Shown here: one piece after another, positions 52,641 through 62,479 of the stretch | How the letters are laid out: every line of letters starts with the position of its first letter | Numbering within the stretch: position 1 is the stretch's first letter | Origin: Sabellastarte sp. h YS-2021 | Taxonomy: Eukaryota; Annelida; Polychaeta; Sabellida; Sabellidae | Assembly: GCA_964017235.1 (NCBI GenBank) | Contig: OZ024936.1 | Coordinates: forward strand, 94,710,537-94,774,536 | Direction of reading: 5' to 3' | DNA length: 64,000 bases | Translations under genes and position numbers: made by a program | The notes under the pieces: generated by a model | The model's input: the letters and a program-made list of their open reading frames with translations, nothing else | Told to the model about the DNA's origin: nothing | Database searches by the model: none

Positions 52641-54554
52641 TCAATGGAAAATTTCATGTTGTGTGGCTAATCTTATACTTCTTTTATATTTAGGTTTACT
52701 GCTGTAATAAAATGGCACGGTACTTGTCTTGATAATTTAGTATAACTTGAACATGAAATACTTTTTTGTTTGTGTTTTATATAGCCTCTAATGGGTCTCT
52801 CTTTGTACAAACATGCATTCACACAAGTATCAGTTTAATGATGAACATGATATTTTAAAATGTCACACGGTTCAAGAGGCCTTTTCTGGAGTGGGGATGA
52901 GACAATTTCTGCTTGAAATCTCCACACAAAAACTCCAAAGGAAACCCACAAATTTTCATGTTTTTTAACAGTGAACCTCACTGGTTAGATATTTAAGAAT
53001 ATTGTTAGCAATATATTTTCATTGATGTTAAATTAGTTAGCAATAAGCTTCTGTGGGTGAAAATGAACTTAAAGTCCAGTATTCTATTATACAGTTGTTG
53101 GGCGTCAGCAATTTTTTTTTAATTTTTAACAAACACCTCCCTGAGTAAATTGCATATTGACATAAATGTGTTACAGATTTGTAATTTCTTTTTTTCTTTT
53201 TGCTTTGTCACCACACAGTTAAGCTGCATTTTCGTGAATTTTTACCAATATTTTGATGGTCCCTGCAGGGTGGACGAAATGTTTTTCCCATATAAAATCA
53301 AACAACACAAATGTGTCTTCTACGTCTTACCACCAGTGACATAATTCACCTTTTGTGAGCCAGTTACCACATCGGAAAAATTTACAGGAGTTTTCTTCAT
53401 TTTTTCTGGGTTAAGTTGTTTTATTGCTGTTATTTGACATTTGATAGTGTGTGTGCCTTACTTCTGTGCGGAATCATACTTGATACTATCAGTTTTGCTT
53501 ATATCATGCCTGGCAAATTTACCTTCTTAAGTGTGACGCAGGAGAATGCAAAATCTAGAGCATCACCCATCAATTTAAAACAGATAATCTAGAAAATGGA
53601 GAACAGCATTTGTGGTTAATTATTGTTTTATTATTATTATTATTATTATGGCAGTGAAACCTGATAACTATTGAAAATGCTCAAATTGTTAAAAACTGGC
53701 TCAACTTTTGCTTGTCCCATCTAACAATAAAATTTAGGACCAGGATATATGGTCCTCATACCAAAATGTTTCTCTACCCTGATCTTCATTGAATTATGTA
53801 ACATCTGGAAGGATAGTAAGATTATATCATCAGCATCTCAGTCCAATGGCTGTTTCTTGTTGACTTCTGTGTTTTTGAAAGAATCTTGTGAGTTCTGCTT
53901 TTGTGCTGTGATTTTTTTCTTCAACCTCTCTTATACTTTTAGTTGTGGCTGTCAAAGCCGTAAACAATGTTAGGTTGACAATGTCAAATGAATGTTTCCT
54001 AGAGTCACTAAGTATACTATTATCCATTGTCCAAGAAAACACAGTTGGGACCTAAATTACTCATTCTAGTTGTGCAGTATAACACTAAAAGTGCTTTTAA
54101 GTGTTATAAATTTCAAACTTACTTACCCACAACCCCAAACTCTATATGTTTTGGATATTATGCTTTTTGGTGTATTTTTTTTTTTTAAATTTTTGAAGCT
54201 CTAACAACATATCCAGAAGACACCAACGCAATACTAAATGGAGTGAAATTTTTCGTGGGTTACTTGGGTCACTTGAATAATTCCATAATCCTACTTCACT
54301 GTAAAAACTCTTTTCAAATAGTACACATTAAACATATAAATTATCTGTATTTATTATAATATAAACTATTGTGTTATTGTACAGCTTATGCATGATGGAT
54401 CTGTTTTGGATTCATAGTATTCATAGCTAGGACATAGGCTTATGCCATTTGGTGTGTGGTTAATATGTTTATGTTATATCATTCATGGTATTTCAGTGAG
54501 ACATTCAGTCAGTGGTAAACAGTAGAAATCAATTCTCAGTGTAATCGGGTTTCA
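52641..54554. other. Long noncoding stretch
   Basis: An (ATT)n microsatellite at 53625-53650. No exon, RNA gene or element supported. Confidence 0.4.
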
Positions 54555-54800
54555 CTTATTCAGTAAAGATTTACAGTACAGTTGGACCCTTCTTCATTAA
54601 GAGATTTGTAGTAAATCTTCACCCCCCTGAACAAAGATGTACGACATATCTTGATCCTTTTTTCAACAAAAATTTACAATAAATCTGGACCTTTTTAAAC
54701 AAAGATTTAATGATATATCTTATCTCTTCTTCAACAAAGATTTACAGCACATGTTGACCATTACCGGACTAAAATTTATGGTGCATGTTGATCAGCTACT
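54555..54800. repeat. 34-35 bp tandem repeat, about 7 units
   Basis: Degenerate unit of the type CAACAAAGATTTACAG.ACAT.TTGACC.TT. Units are diverged, so the array is old. Confidence 0.75.
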
Positions 54801-55119
54801 CTGCACTGATTTCATCCTAAAACTAGAGCTCCTCTCAGTGATGTTCCATGCAAAATATGTTGGAAGTTAAATAAGAATTTCATACAGAGCCCGTATTAGA
54901 ACATTCTGATTTTTTCAAACATGTACAAAATCATGATCACCAGAACATTTCATGAGCGTGGTGTGTGGTGTGATGATCACCAAGTGATTTGCTGTGTACC
55001 ATTTATGATGATTAGATAACTAGATGACCTAAGGATCACCAAGAATTTTCAAATCATCATGACTCAATGAGTATGTAGTGATCACAGATGACATGATGAT
55101 CGATGTAGGGTATTGGGTA

Positions 55120-55330
55120 GGGACCATGTAGATGCATTGGTAACACACTCTCCTTCCACCTCTGAGGTCTTTGATTCAAACCCCATACCTTATATGGGGA
55201 AGTTGCTTGCTGATGGTCGGCAGTTTACAGTACAGAACCTTGACCAAGTGCATGTACTGGTTTCCTCTTCCTCTGGGTCGTGATATGACCTGTACATTGT
55301 TGAAAGTAAAACCCCAAATAAATAAACAAG
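55120..55330 (+). mobile_element. Diverged tRNA-headed SINE (copy 9)
   Basis: GGTAACACACTCTCCTTCCACC, GGTCGGCAGTTTACAGTACAG and GTTGAAAGTAAAACCCC identify it. Imperfect target-site duplication TAGGGTATTGGGTA (55106-55119) / TAAGGTATTAGGTA (55331-55344). Confidence 0.8.
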
Positions 55331-55344
55331 TAAGGTATTAGGTA

Positions 55345-55983
55345 ACTCTTTATACATGTCTTAGTATGTCCAACATTAGATATTTTGTCAAGTTGAGATC
55401 AGATAAAAACAAAAACAAACATTGGAATTATTAGATGCCTGTTATTTTACATTGTGCCAGATTTAACAAAGACGTGATAAATTTTTAGCAACACACTATG
55501 ACAAATTGTGGTATAGATCACCTAGTACATCAGCATTTAGTTTAAATGTCAGTGCATGCTACAAAAAGACTGGTTCAGGACTTTTGAGCTTGAAAAAGTC
55601 CAGTGAATCATTTTCCTGCAAGTTAGTTTCCCAGGGATCCAAGAAATCTCTGCTACTTCATTCAACTTTGCAGCAGATGAAGTAGGTAAAATCAATGCAG
55701 AAACTCTACTATAAAATCAAAGTTGGGGTTTTACATTCAACAGCCAGGGTCATATGATTCATTACAGTAAAATATGTAAGTCTATAAGAACTCAGAGAAC
55801 TAGACGTAAAATCTATCCGATTGAATTAGAAGATACTGAAGAACAAGATCAGATCACACATCTATCATACTAGCCAATATGATTCAATGATTTTTAATAA
55901 AATAATGATGTAATCTGAAGAAATGGGTGCAGAAGGAGACAATGTATCATATATATATATATATACTGAACCCAAAGTTGAAC
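55345..55983. other. Noncoding stretch with AT microsatellite
   Basis: (AT)n at about 55951-55967. Nothing coding. Confidence 0.45.
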
Positions 55984-56535
55984 CAATTCTAATTCTAATT
56001 CTAATTGGACTTTTATAGCGCTTAATCTCCCCAATAGGAAGGGGACTCTAAGGCGCAACAAAACAAAAACAGTCTACCAATGTCATTGTCCAGGGACGGA
56101 AAAAAAGTTCAGCACCACGGAGAACACCAGGGTGAGTGAAACTAAGGAGGGTATGCCTTGGTGTAAAGGTGGGTTTTGAGCCGTTTTCTGAAGGAGGCAA
56201 GAGAGGGGGATGCACGAATCTCCTCAGGAAGAGCGTTCCAAACAGTGGGAGCATTGAAGGCAAAACTATGACCAAACTGTTTGACAGATTTATGGATTGA
56301 GGGTTGAAACTTGGGAATGACAAGGAAATTACCACCACTCTGACTGCGCCTAGTACTGTAAGAGCTGCTGTAGGAGGAGATGTATGGAGCAAAATCCCTG
56401 GGGAAACCAGTGTGAAGAAACTTATAGACAAGGGTAGCAGTTTTAAACACTGAACGATGTTCAACAGGAAGCCAATGCAGATTCTTAAGAACAGGGGTTA
56501 TACTAGTGTATCTACTGGTATTTGATACAATAAAT
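55984..56535 (-). pseudogene. LINE pol C-terminus and 3' end (CR1/L2-like)
   Basis: The minus-strand frame reads ITPVLKNLHWLPVEHRSVFK (about 56500-56440), then KFLHTGFPRDFAPYISSYSS and APTVWNALPEEIR...FRKRLKTHLY, to a stop at 56142. This is the standard C-terminal tail of CR1/L2-type LINE proteins. The 3' UTR ends in a hexanucleotide tail, TTAGAA repeats on the minus strand (55984-56007), as in LINEs that end in microsatellites. 5' truncated. Confidence 0.85.
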
Positions 56536-56555
56536 GTATAACCAATGAATAACCA

Positions 56556-57140
56556 ATGATTATTCTGTCAAGATACTTCCCATATGAGATCCACGATCGA
56601 GTCAAGATTAACATTACCATGCTGGAAGAGCAAGGTATAATAGGAAAGCAAGAGGATTCAACGCTCCAGGTGCACAGAGTGAAATTGTTCATAAACCAAG
56701 CAAGGTTAGGATGTGTCTATGAAAATTTCATAGAAACTTAAAATGTCAGGCCAAAATATACTTTTCACCCTAGATGCTAATGCAAGTTACTGGTAAATAT
56801 CACTGGAAGAAGAAAGTTCAAAATTCTGTAATTTGAACACATCTTGGGGGGTATAGATTCACACATCTACTGGTCAGGTGTGAACATGGCTAGTGACATT
56901 TGAAAACAAACAGTGTAAGAACTGACATTGACATTAGGTTGTGTCTCTACATGCAGTAAAATGTTTCAAAGAAATTCAGAATGCCCATATATTTTCAGGT
57001 TTCTGGCCAATACAAGTGGAAGAAGAAAGTTCCAAATTATGTAACTTCAACAAACCTTGGGTGAGGTATAGATTCACATGTCTACTGTTCAGTGTAAAAA
57101 TGGCCTGTGACACTTTCAAGAAATCTTGCGAGAACTGACT
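56556..57140 (+). pseudogene. Old Ty3/gypsy RT remnant with an internal duplication
   Basis: FPYEIHDRVKINI..LEEQGII (about 56575-56640) is the start of a gypsy RT. SGQNILFTLDANASYW and SLEEESSKFCNLN follow at about 56745-56840. A second version of the same RT block, VEEESSKLCNFNKPWVRYRF, is at 57015-57075 ending ...KMACDTFKKSC. Several stops. Diverged from the element at 1-11 kb. Confidence 0.7.
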
Positions 57141-57419
57141 TTGAAAGGATAAGAAATTTGACATTACACATATGGTCATTTATCTTGAAAGCTTTGCTTA
57201 ATGATTCACTGTGCACTGTGTATATTTGTTCTGCCATTATTATCCACACTTGGACGTTTATGTTCAAAATAAAACTTATCTTTTTGTTTTACAAAGTTTG
57301 CAATTTGCAGTCTAGTGTTTGGGGGTTTTGTTATTTGCCAGACTACGACCCTTTCAGATGTGTGGTTTTCTTTACACAAGTCAGTTTTAATGTGATCAAT
57401 ACTCTAACAATAGTCAAAC

Positions 57420-57540
57420 TCCTGACCTCATGTGGCACAATTGGTAGTTGCCTTGTGATTGTCAGGAGTTTAAAGTAGATATCCTTGACTTGATATGTAC
57501 TGGTTTCCTCTGCCTACACAAATTCCCAGCATACAGCACT
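57420..57540 (+). repeat. Possible SINE remnant
   Basis: GACCTCATGTGGCACAATTGGTAGTTGC and TATGTACTGGTTTCCTCTGCC recall the SINE body, but the ends are gone. Confidence 0.4.
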
Positions 57541-58117
57541 ACTCTCTTTATTAGTTTGAAAAGTTTTGCTATAATGTTTGAATGAGTTATGTTAAAGATA
57601 CTCAAAGTTTATGCAGTTTTTTGACAACAATTGAAACAAAACAAAACATTTGAAATGGAGATCGAAAGTATTATGTAAATCTTTCATACACATTTCAGTA
57701 ATCACCATTTGCATTCTTGTTGACACCACATGATATGGTGCTCTGATAATTGGATTTTCTGGTAATCACAAAATGGCAAATACAGTGATCACCACAAAAA
57801 AGTAGACATATGTAAGTTTAATGCCCTCTTGAACCCAAAAGGAATTCCGTAATTGCTACCATTTCAAACACTTACATTTGGGCTTGAGAATGACTGAGAT
57901 ATAAGATTATTATAGACAAGTTGTTGAAACAGAAACCGAAAACACAAGAAGTATATATTTATAGAATAAAATATTATTTGGGCAGAATTAATCAGTTATA
58001 TGAAACAGTCAACAGTGAATGTATTTATTCTGAATCTTCAACAAAAGCTGCTGCTAGTTACTTGTGGCGTTAAAGACTGACAAAATATAAATTGTGATTC
58101 TTACTTGAACGTTACAG
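57541..58117. other. Upstream region of the caveolin exon
   Basis: No clear promoter; the exon at 58118 begins at a splice acceptor, so a 5' noncoding exon is expected further upstream. Confidence 0.35.
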
Positions 58118-58124
58118 ATAGAAC

Positions 58125-58187
58125 ATGGAAGATCCAGCAGAAGGTATAGAAAGGAGGGACCCTAACGGTATAAACGATCATTTAAAA
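58125..58187 (+). CDS. Caveolin, first coding exon
   Basis: The acceptor CTTGAACGTTACAG ends at 58117; the ATG at 58125 opens 21 codons, MEDPAEGIERRDPNGINDHL then K, and the exon ends in AAA/GTGAGT (phase 0). RDP..(L/I)ND is the conserved run before the caveolin signature motif. Caveolins are hairpin membrane proteins that oligomerise to form caveolae. The N-terminus is shorter than in vertebrate CAV1. Together with 60676-60749 it gives a continuous caveolin N-terminal region. Confidence 0.75.
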
Positions 58188-58189
58188 GT

Positions 58190-60028
58190 GAGTACATTTG
58201 TTCATTTCTTTTCTAAAATCATGACTTGGTCACAATGATGACCGGCCACATGCCATGGTAGATTGGATGATTTCTGACAAAACAGGCCAGATGCCTTATG
58301 AAGCAGTCTGTACAGGAAAAAAAAGACTAAACTTATTTTATCTCTCTCAAAATCAAATCACTGAAAGTGCTGAAACTGCAAAAATCTACAATTTTTGTTC
58401 TATTTTGCCATATCTGTTTGTAAGCTATCATATTGAATATAAGTGATGGAATTTTATTGATTTCTAAGTTAATTGCGATTAAATACTACATGTTATGTTA
58501 ATTGTGATGCAATCTACATTTCATTTTTATCAGCAGCAGTGTTATAAGAACAATAATCCTTTTTCACATTCATTATCATTCTCATTCACCTTCATACCCG
58601 GTGGGCACTAAAATGGATCTGGAACTGACATGTCCCTGGGAATCCCCCTTTTTATCTCAAGCGCCTAAGTTTTTTGAACTATATAAAAGTTTCTATTCTA
58701 TTCCGTTGTATTCCATTCCAAAGCCAAATCATGATAATTCACCACAAGAATACCTGATATCCTTCAGAATTATGTAGGATTTACATCACACACAAAAAGG
58801 CAAACGAGTATGCAACAGGACCCCCTAGGAGGTGAAAGGACTGCTTCAATCTTAAACCAAAAATTTTATGGCCTTCAAAGGTGATCTGGTGAAACACCTT
58901 ACCAATTGCAGATTATCAGTTAGGATTTATTCAATTGGGGTGTTAAGGCACCCCGGTGGTCAGTCCTGCCCCAGAAGGTATTAGAGGTCAGGATACCAGG
59001 CTAATGGTGTGTAGTGCTTGCCCTTATTGACACTAGGTGTCTTATGTGAATCCTAAGCTGGGGATTGGTTGAACTGGGGTTCAGAGGTGAAGTCCCAAGG
59101 GTCAATGATTTTTGAACTGAAATGTCAGAGTTGGGGATTCCCAGTTCCCATAGTGACCAGGGCTACTGGGCCTTGTATTGGCAGAATCAAATGAAAAAGG
59201 GGGTTTCCTGGCATGTGCCAAGAAATGCTAATGCAGATTATGGGGGTTGCTAAGGTTATGCTAATAACAAATGGAAATCATTGGTTAAGATATTTATAAA
59301 TGGGGTGTCTTGTGCTCAACATTGCTAGTTTGAAAAACAGAACTGTTGGAAGACATGATGAAAATGTTTTGGTTTCCCTCCCTCCCTCCCATTGTTATTA
59401 TGTAGAGTCCTTCTTCTGAGCTGTGTTTTTTAAAAGAAAGGGTCTTTGTATTGTATTTTTGTATGCATGTATGTAATAATTCTTAATATTAGGTCACCTT
59501 ATTTAGCAGTTCCCCTCAATAATATAGTAAGTAAGAAATACTGACCTTAACTTAAGGTCACATTTGGAAGTTAGCTTAGTACTTGGGGTACTGCTCTTCA
59601 AGGTCACCTCTTAACATGATTTTTAATATTATCATCACAATGTAGTAATTAACGCTGCTTAGTGGACTGGACTCTAATTTTCTGCAGCGTATATCATATT
59701 AGTAATTAGTAACTTCTATTCACATTACTATGCTGCTTAGTGAACTGGACTTTAAAGATTAGCAGCAGTCATTTATGATACTTTATACATTTAATGGAAT
59801 TTTATGTGTATTTTATAACGAAATGTAAATAGTATTAGTATTTTATACATGACATATATATATCTTGTTGTATCTAAATAAAGCCAGTATCCCCATGTTT
59901 GTATGTCACTGTCTTTTGGGGGGGACTGACTTCTACAGTCCTGCAAACGAGGATGGCTTCCATTGATGAACCCCACTTCCCTCCCTCAAAATGGATAGTC
60001 ACTGGCCACAAAAGGGTTGTTACCAGCC
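58190..60028. other. Caveolin intron, left part
   Basis: Noncoding, with scattered AT-rich and TCCC repeats (59383-59398). No independent gene supported. Confidence 0.5.
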
Positions 60029-60582
60029 AGGGCCGATTGTACAAAGAGACTTAAACCCAGACTGAGACTTAAATTTGAGACTCTCATCTTAAACTTTGTC
60101 AATGGAATGGCGAGTCTGTGGTCTTGGACTTAGTGGAGTTCATGAATTTGCTAAGTCAGTGGACTTAACTTTAAGTCTGTTAGGTAGTGGGATTAAATTT
60201 TGTAAAGAGGACTTAAATATGGTCCCAATAAACTTTTCTCCACTTCAAAATTTGAATTGGCTGTAAATATATTAAATTGTATAGAACACCTCACTAAAGT
60301 AGTCTTTGGGAAGTTTATATGCAATAACAAGGTTTTCCATTTCCAAACAGCACTTATCCTTAGATAAAATGTATCAAATGAAGGATATATGTCACCAATA
60401 GTATATTTTGAATGTATACAAAAGGACACAGAAAACCACTGTGGTTATATGATAGCCTTGGACTTAGCTAAGTGAAATCCATTTAAGTCCCAGACCTAGC
60501 ACAGACCAAAGTCTTAGATTTAATTCCCTGACTTAGCAAAAAAAACTTGGCTAAGTCTAAGTCCCTTTGTGAAATCGGCTCC
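60029..60582. mobile_element. Foldback/MITE-like element, family A (copy 2, opposite orientation)
   Basis: Ends GGGCCGATTGTACAAAGAGA and TCCCTTTGTGAAATCGGCTCC are inverted. The core (CCACTTCAAAATTTGAATTGG, AGTAGTCTTTGGGAAGT, AGAAAACCACTGTGG) matches the reverse complement of 24390-24610. It lies in the caveolin intron, ending about 93 bp before exon 2. Confidence 0.85.
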
Positions 60583-60675
60583 AGAAAACATATGGGTATT
60601 ATAGATTTTATTTTAATGAAATATATAAAAGACATTCTCTTCTATATTGAAGTGTATTAATTTTGTTATTTTAAG

Positions 60676-60749
60676 ATGAAATTCGAGGATGTCTTAGCTG
60701 AGCCAGATGGTGCCCATGTTAATGTCTGTATATGGAGACTGTCCTATGG
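60676..60749 (+). CDS. Caveolin, second coding exon
   Basis: The acceptor TTTTGTTATTTTAAG ends at 60675. It encodes MKFEDVLAEPDGAHVN, then VCIWRLSY: FEDVLAEP corresponds to the caveolin signature FEDVIAEP, and the W..S(F/Y) pair to the start of the scaffolding domain. It ends before GTAAAT (phase 2). The scaffolding and membrane-hairpin exon is not in the window; a LINE lies in the following intron. Confidence 0.85.
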
Positions 60750-61344
60750 GTAAATCATATTTCTTGTAACATTAAAGTCATGAATTTAATAGACAGTGAA
60801 AGTATGATTTGTGCTTTTTATGAATAAAATGAGTGAGTGATTGCACAGGTCTTCTTAGGGTTTAATTGCAATTAGAATTTGGACTAACCAAATGTTGCAT
60901 GTGCATGAGTTGTTGTACTTTGGGGGTTTACAGTTACTGGTTTTTATTATTATAAATGTAGACATTAGAACTATTCAACACTACTTTTATAATTAATAAA
61001 TATTGAATAGTTATATTTTAGAACATCACATGTGTATTGAAAATTGAACAAAATCATGTGTTTTTTACTTGAATAAATATTAATTTATAACTTCAAAATT
61101 AAAGAAAAATGATAATGAGCACTAAGATTTTTAAATAATGTTGTTTAAACATATTGTTATCAACTGCCAAGATTAAAGTTAACCTATTTATTGCTATTTG
61201 TAGCCTCATATTTATTTTTAATCTAACGTAGTACAAAACTGAATTAGTTTTTACTTTCCTCTGGTCTGAACATAATACAAGTTGCATACATCAATTATTT
61301 CTTTTCAAAAGTTGGTATAATGCTTTATTGTTCCAAAAATATAT
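60750..61344. other. Caveolin intron, right part
   Basis: AT-rich, no exon recognised. Confidence 0.5.
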
Positions 61345-61515
61345 GTTATGTACAAGTTGAGATTTTGCACAAGTTGCAACTTGTACAAGAAATTTGTACA
61401 TGTTGCAACATGTACAAACAGCTTGTACAAGTTGCAACTTATATGACTTGAAGTGCATAAGTTGCAACATGTACAAATTTTGGACCTGTACAAGTTACAA
61501 CTTGTACAAGCCCCA
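61345..61515. repeat. Palindromic minisatellite (TGTACAAGTTGCAACTTGTACA type)
   Basis: Five or so units of about 29-33 bp, each centred on a self-complementary core such as ACAAGTTGCAACTTGT or ACATGTTGCAACATGT. Substitutions are often symmetrical within a unit (AAG/CTT versus ATG/CAT), so the dyad is kept. Confidence 0.8.
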
Positions 61516-61771
61516 TATTTATCAGTTGATCCATGTAATCTAATGAATTTATACTTAAAAATTCATAAAACCAACATACCCGATCTACATAAATAGCAAA
61601 TTTACTGTAAATTGTACTTCTTTAATTAGTCTCTTACATAGTGAACATGCATTCTTTTAGTAGAGAACAAATAATAAAATTATTGTAAAGTTTGAAACTT
61701 GGTAACAGTGAAAATAGGACAGCTATTTAATATAATGCTTCAGAAATGTATATGTGTCACATTTACAAAAA

Positions 61772-62479
61772 ATGGTGTTTGGTAAAGGTTCTAAAAATAA
61801 AAGAAATGAATCTAGTTCTTCAGGAGAATATACACCATTAAAGAAGTCTATGAAAAAATCAGCAGTACACAAGCCAAACATGGAAAAAGATCAAGAACTG
61901 GGTGACCTTAATGAACATGTTATGGGGGAAGTTGATATGGATGTTATTTGGAAAGAAGTGAAAGACATTAAATTAGGCCAAACTAACATATTGAAAAAAT
62001 TTGAGAAAAAGATTGATCAGTTAGGTGCAAGACTAACAACAGATTTCACCAAACAATGTTATGAATTAAAGAAGGATTTAAAGAAAGACTTGAGTGAAAT
62101 GAATAGTAGAGTAAACAGTTTGGAACAACGCATAGTAAAGTTGGAGAAGAATAAAAATGGAATTTCAAAATCATTTGGTGACCCATTGGAAAATACAGAT
62201 GTGACTATTATAGTTACAAATGTATTCCAGCATCCGAATGAGGACCCTTTGGAAACAGCACACTTGATGGTCTCTGCAATAGGTAAAGATGAAAATAACA
62301 AGAAGATTGCATCACAAGTGGTGATAACAGCAGCTAAACATTTACCAAACAGAAACCAAAAAGGCCCAGGTTTGTTGAAGATATCTTTCACAGACTTAGA
62401 GGAAAAGAAATACATTCTGAGGCATAAGTCTTTGCTGAAGAATACCACAGGATATGAATGGGTTTTTCTTCTGATGTAA
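61772..62479 (+). CDS. LINE ORF1 (coiled coil, RNA-binding type)
   Basis: 235 residues from the ATG at 61772 (MVFGKGSKNKRNES); no earlier in-frame ATG. A basic Ser-rich start, then a coiled coil (about 61950-62150: KKFEKKIDQLG, SRVNSLEQRIVKLEKN) and a C-terminal alpha/beta region (DVTIIVTNVFQHPNED, PGLLKISFTDLEEKKYIL) like the RRM/CTD of L1-type ORF1p. Overlaps ORF2 by 22 nt. Intact. Confidence 0.8.
   Translation: MVFGKGSKNKRNESSSSGEYTPLKKSMKKSAVHKPNMEKDQELGDLNEHVMGEVDMDVIWKEVKDIKLGQTNILKKFEKKIDQLGARLTTDFTKQCYELKKDLKKDLSEMNSRVNSLEQRIVKLEKNKNGISKSFGDPLENTDVTIIVTNVFQHPNEDPLETAHLMVSAIGKDENNKKIASQVVITAAKHLPNRNQKGPGLLKISFTDLEEKKYILRHKSLLKNTTGYEWVFLLM

Noticed and set aside
55106-55344. Perfect target-site duplication for the 55-kb SINE
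   Set aside because: The flanks agree at 12 of 14 positions only; kept as imperfect.
61345-61515. CRISPR-like or lac-operator-like array
   Set aside because: No unique spacers and no bacterial context; a minisatellite is sufficient.
62059-62448. Minus-strand open frame in the LINE
   Set aside because: Antisense of ORF1 coding sequence.
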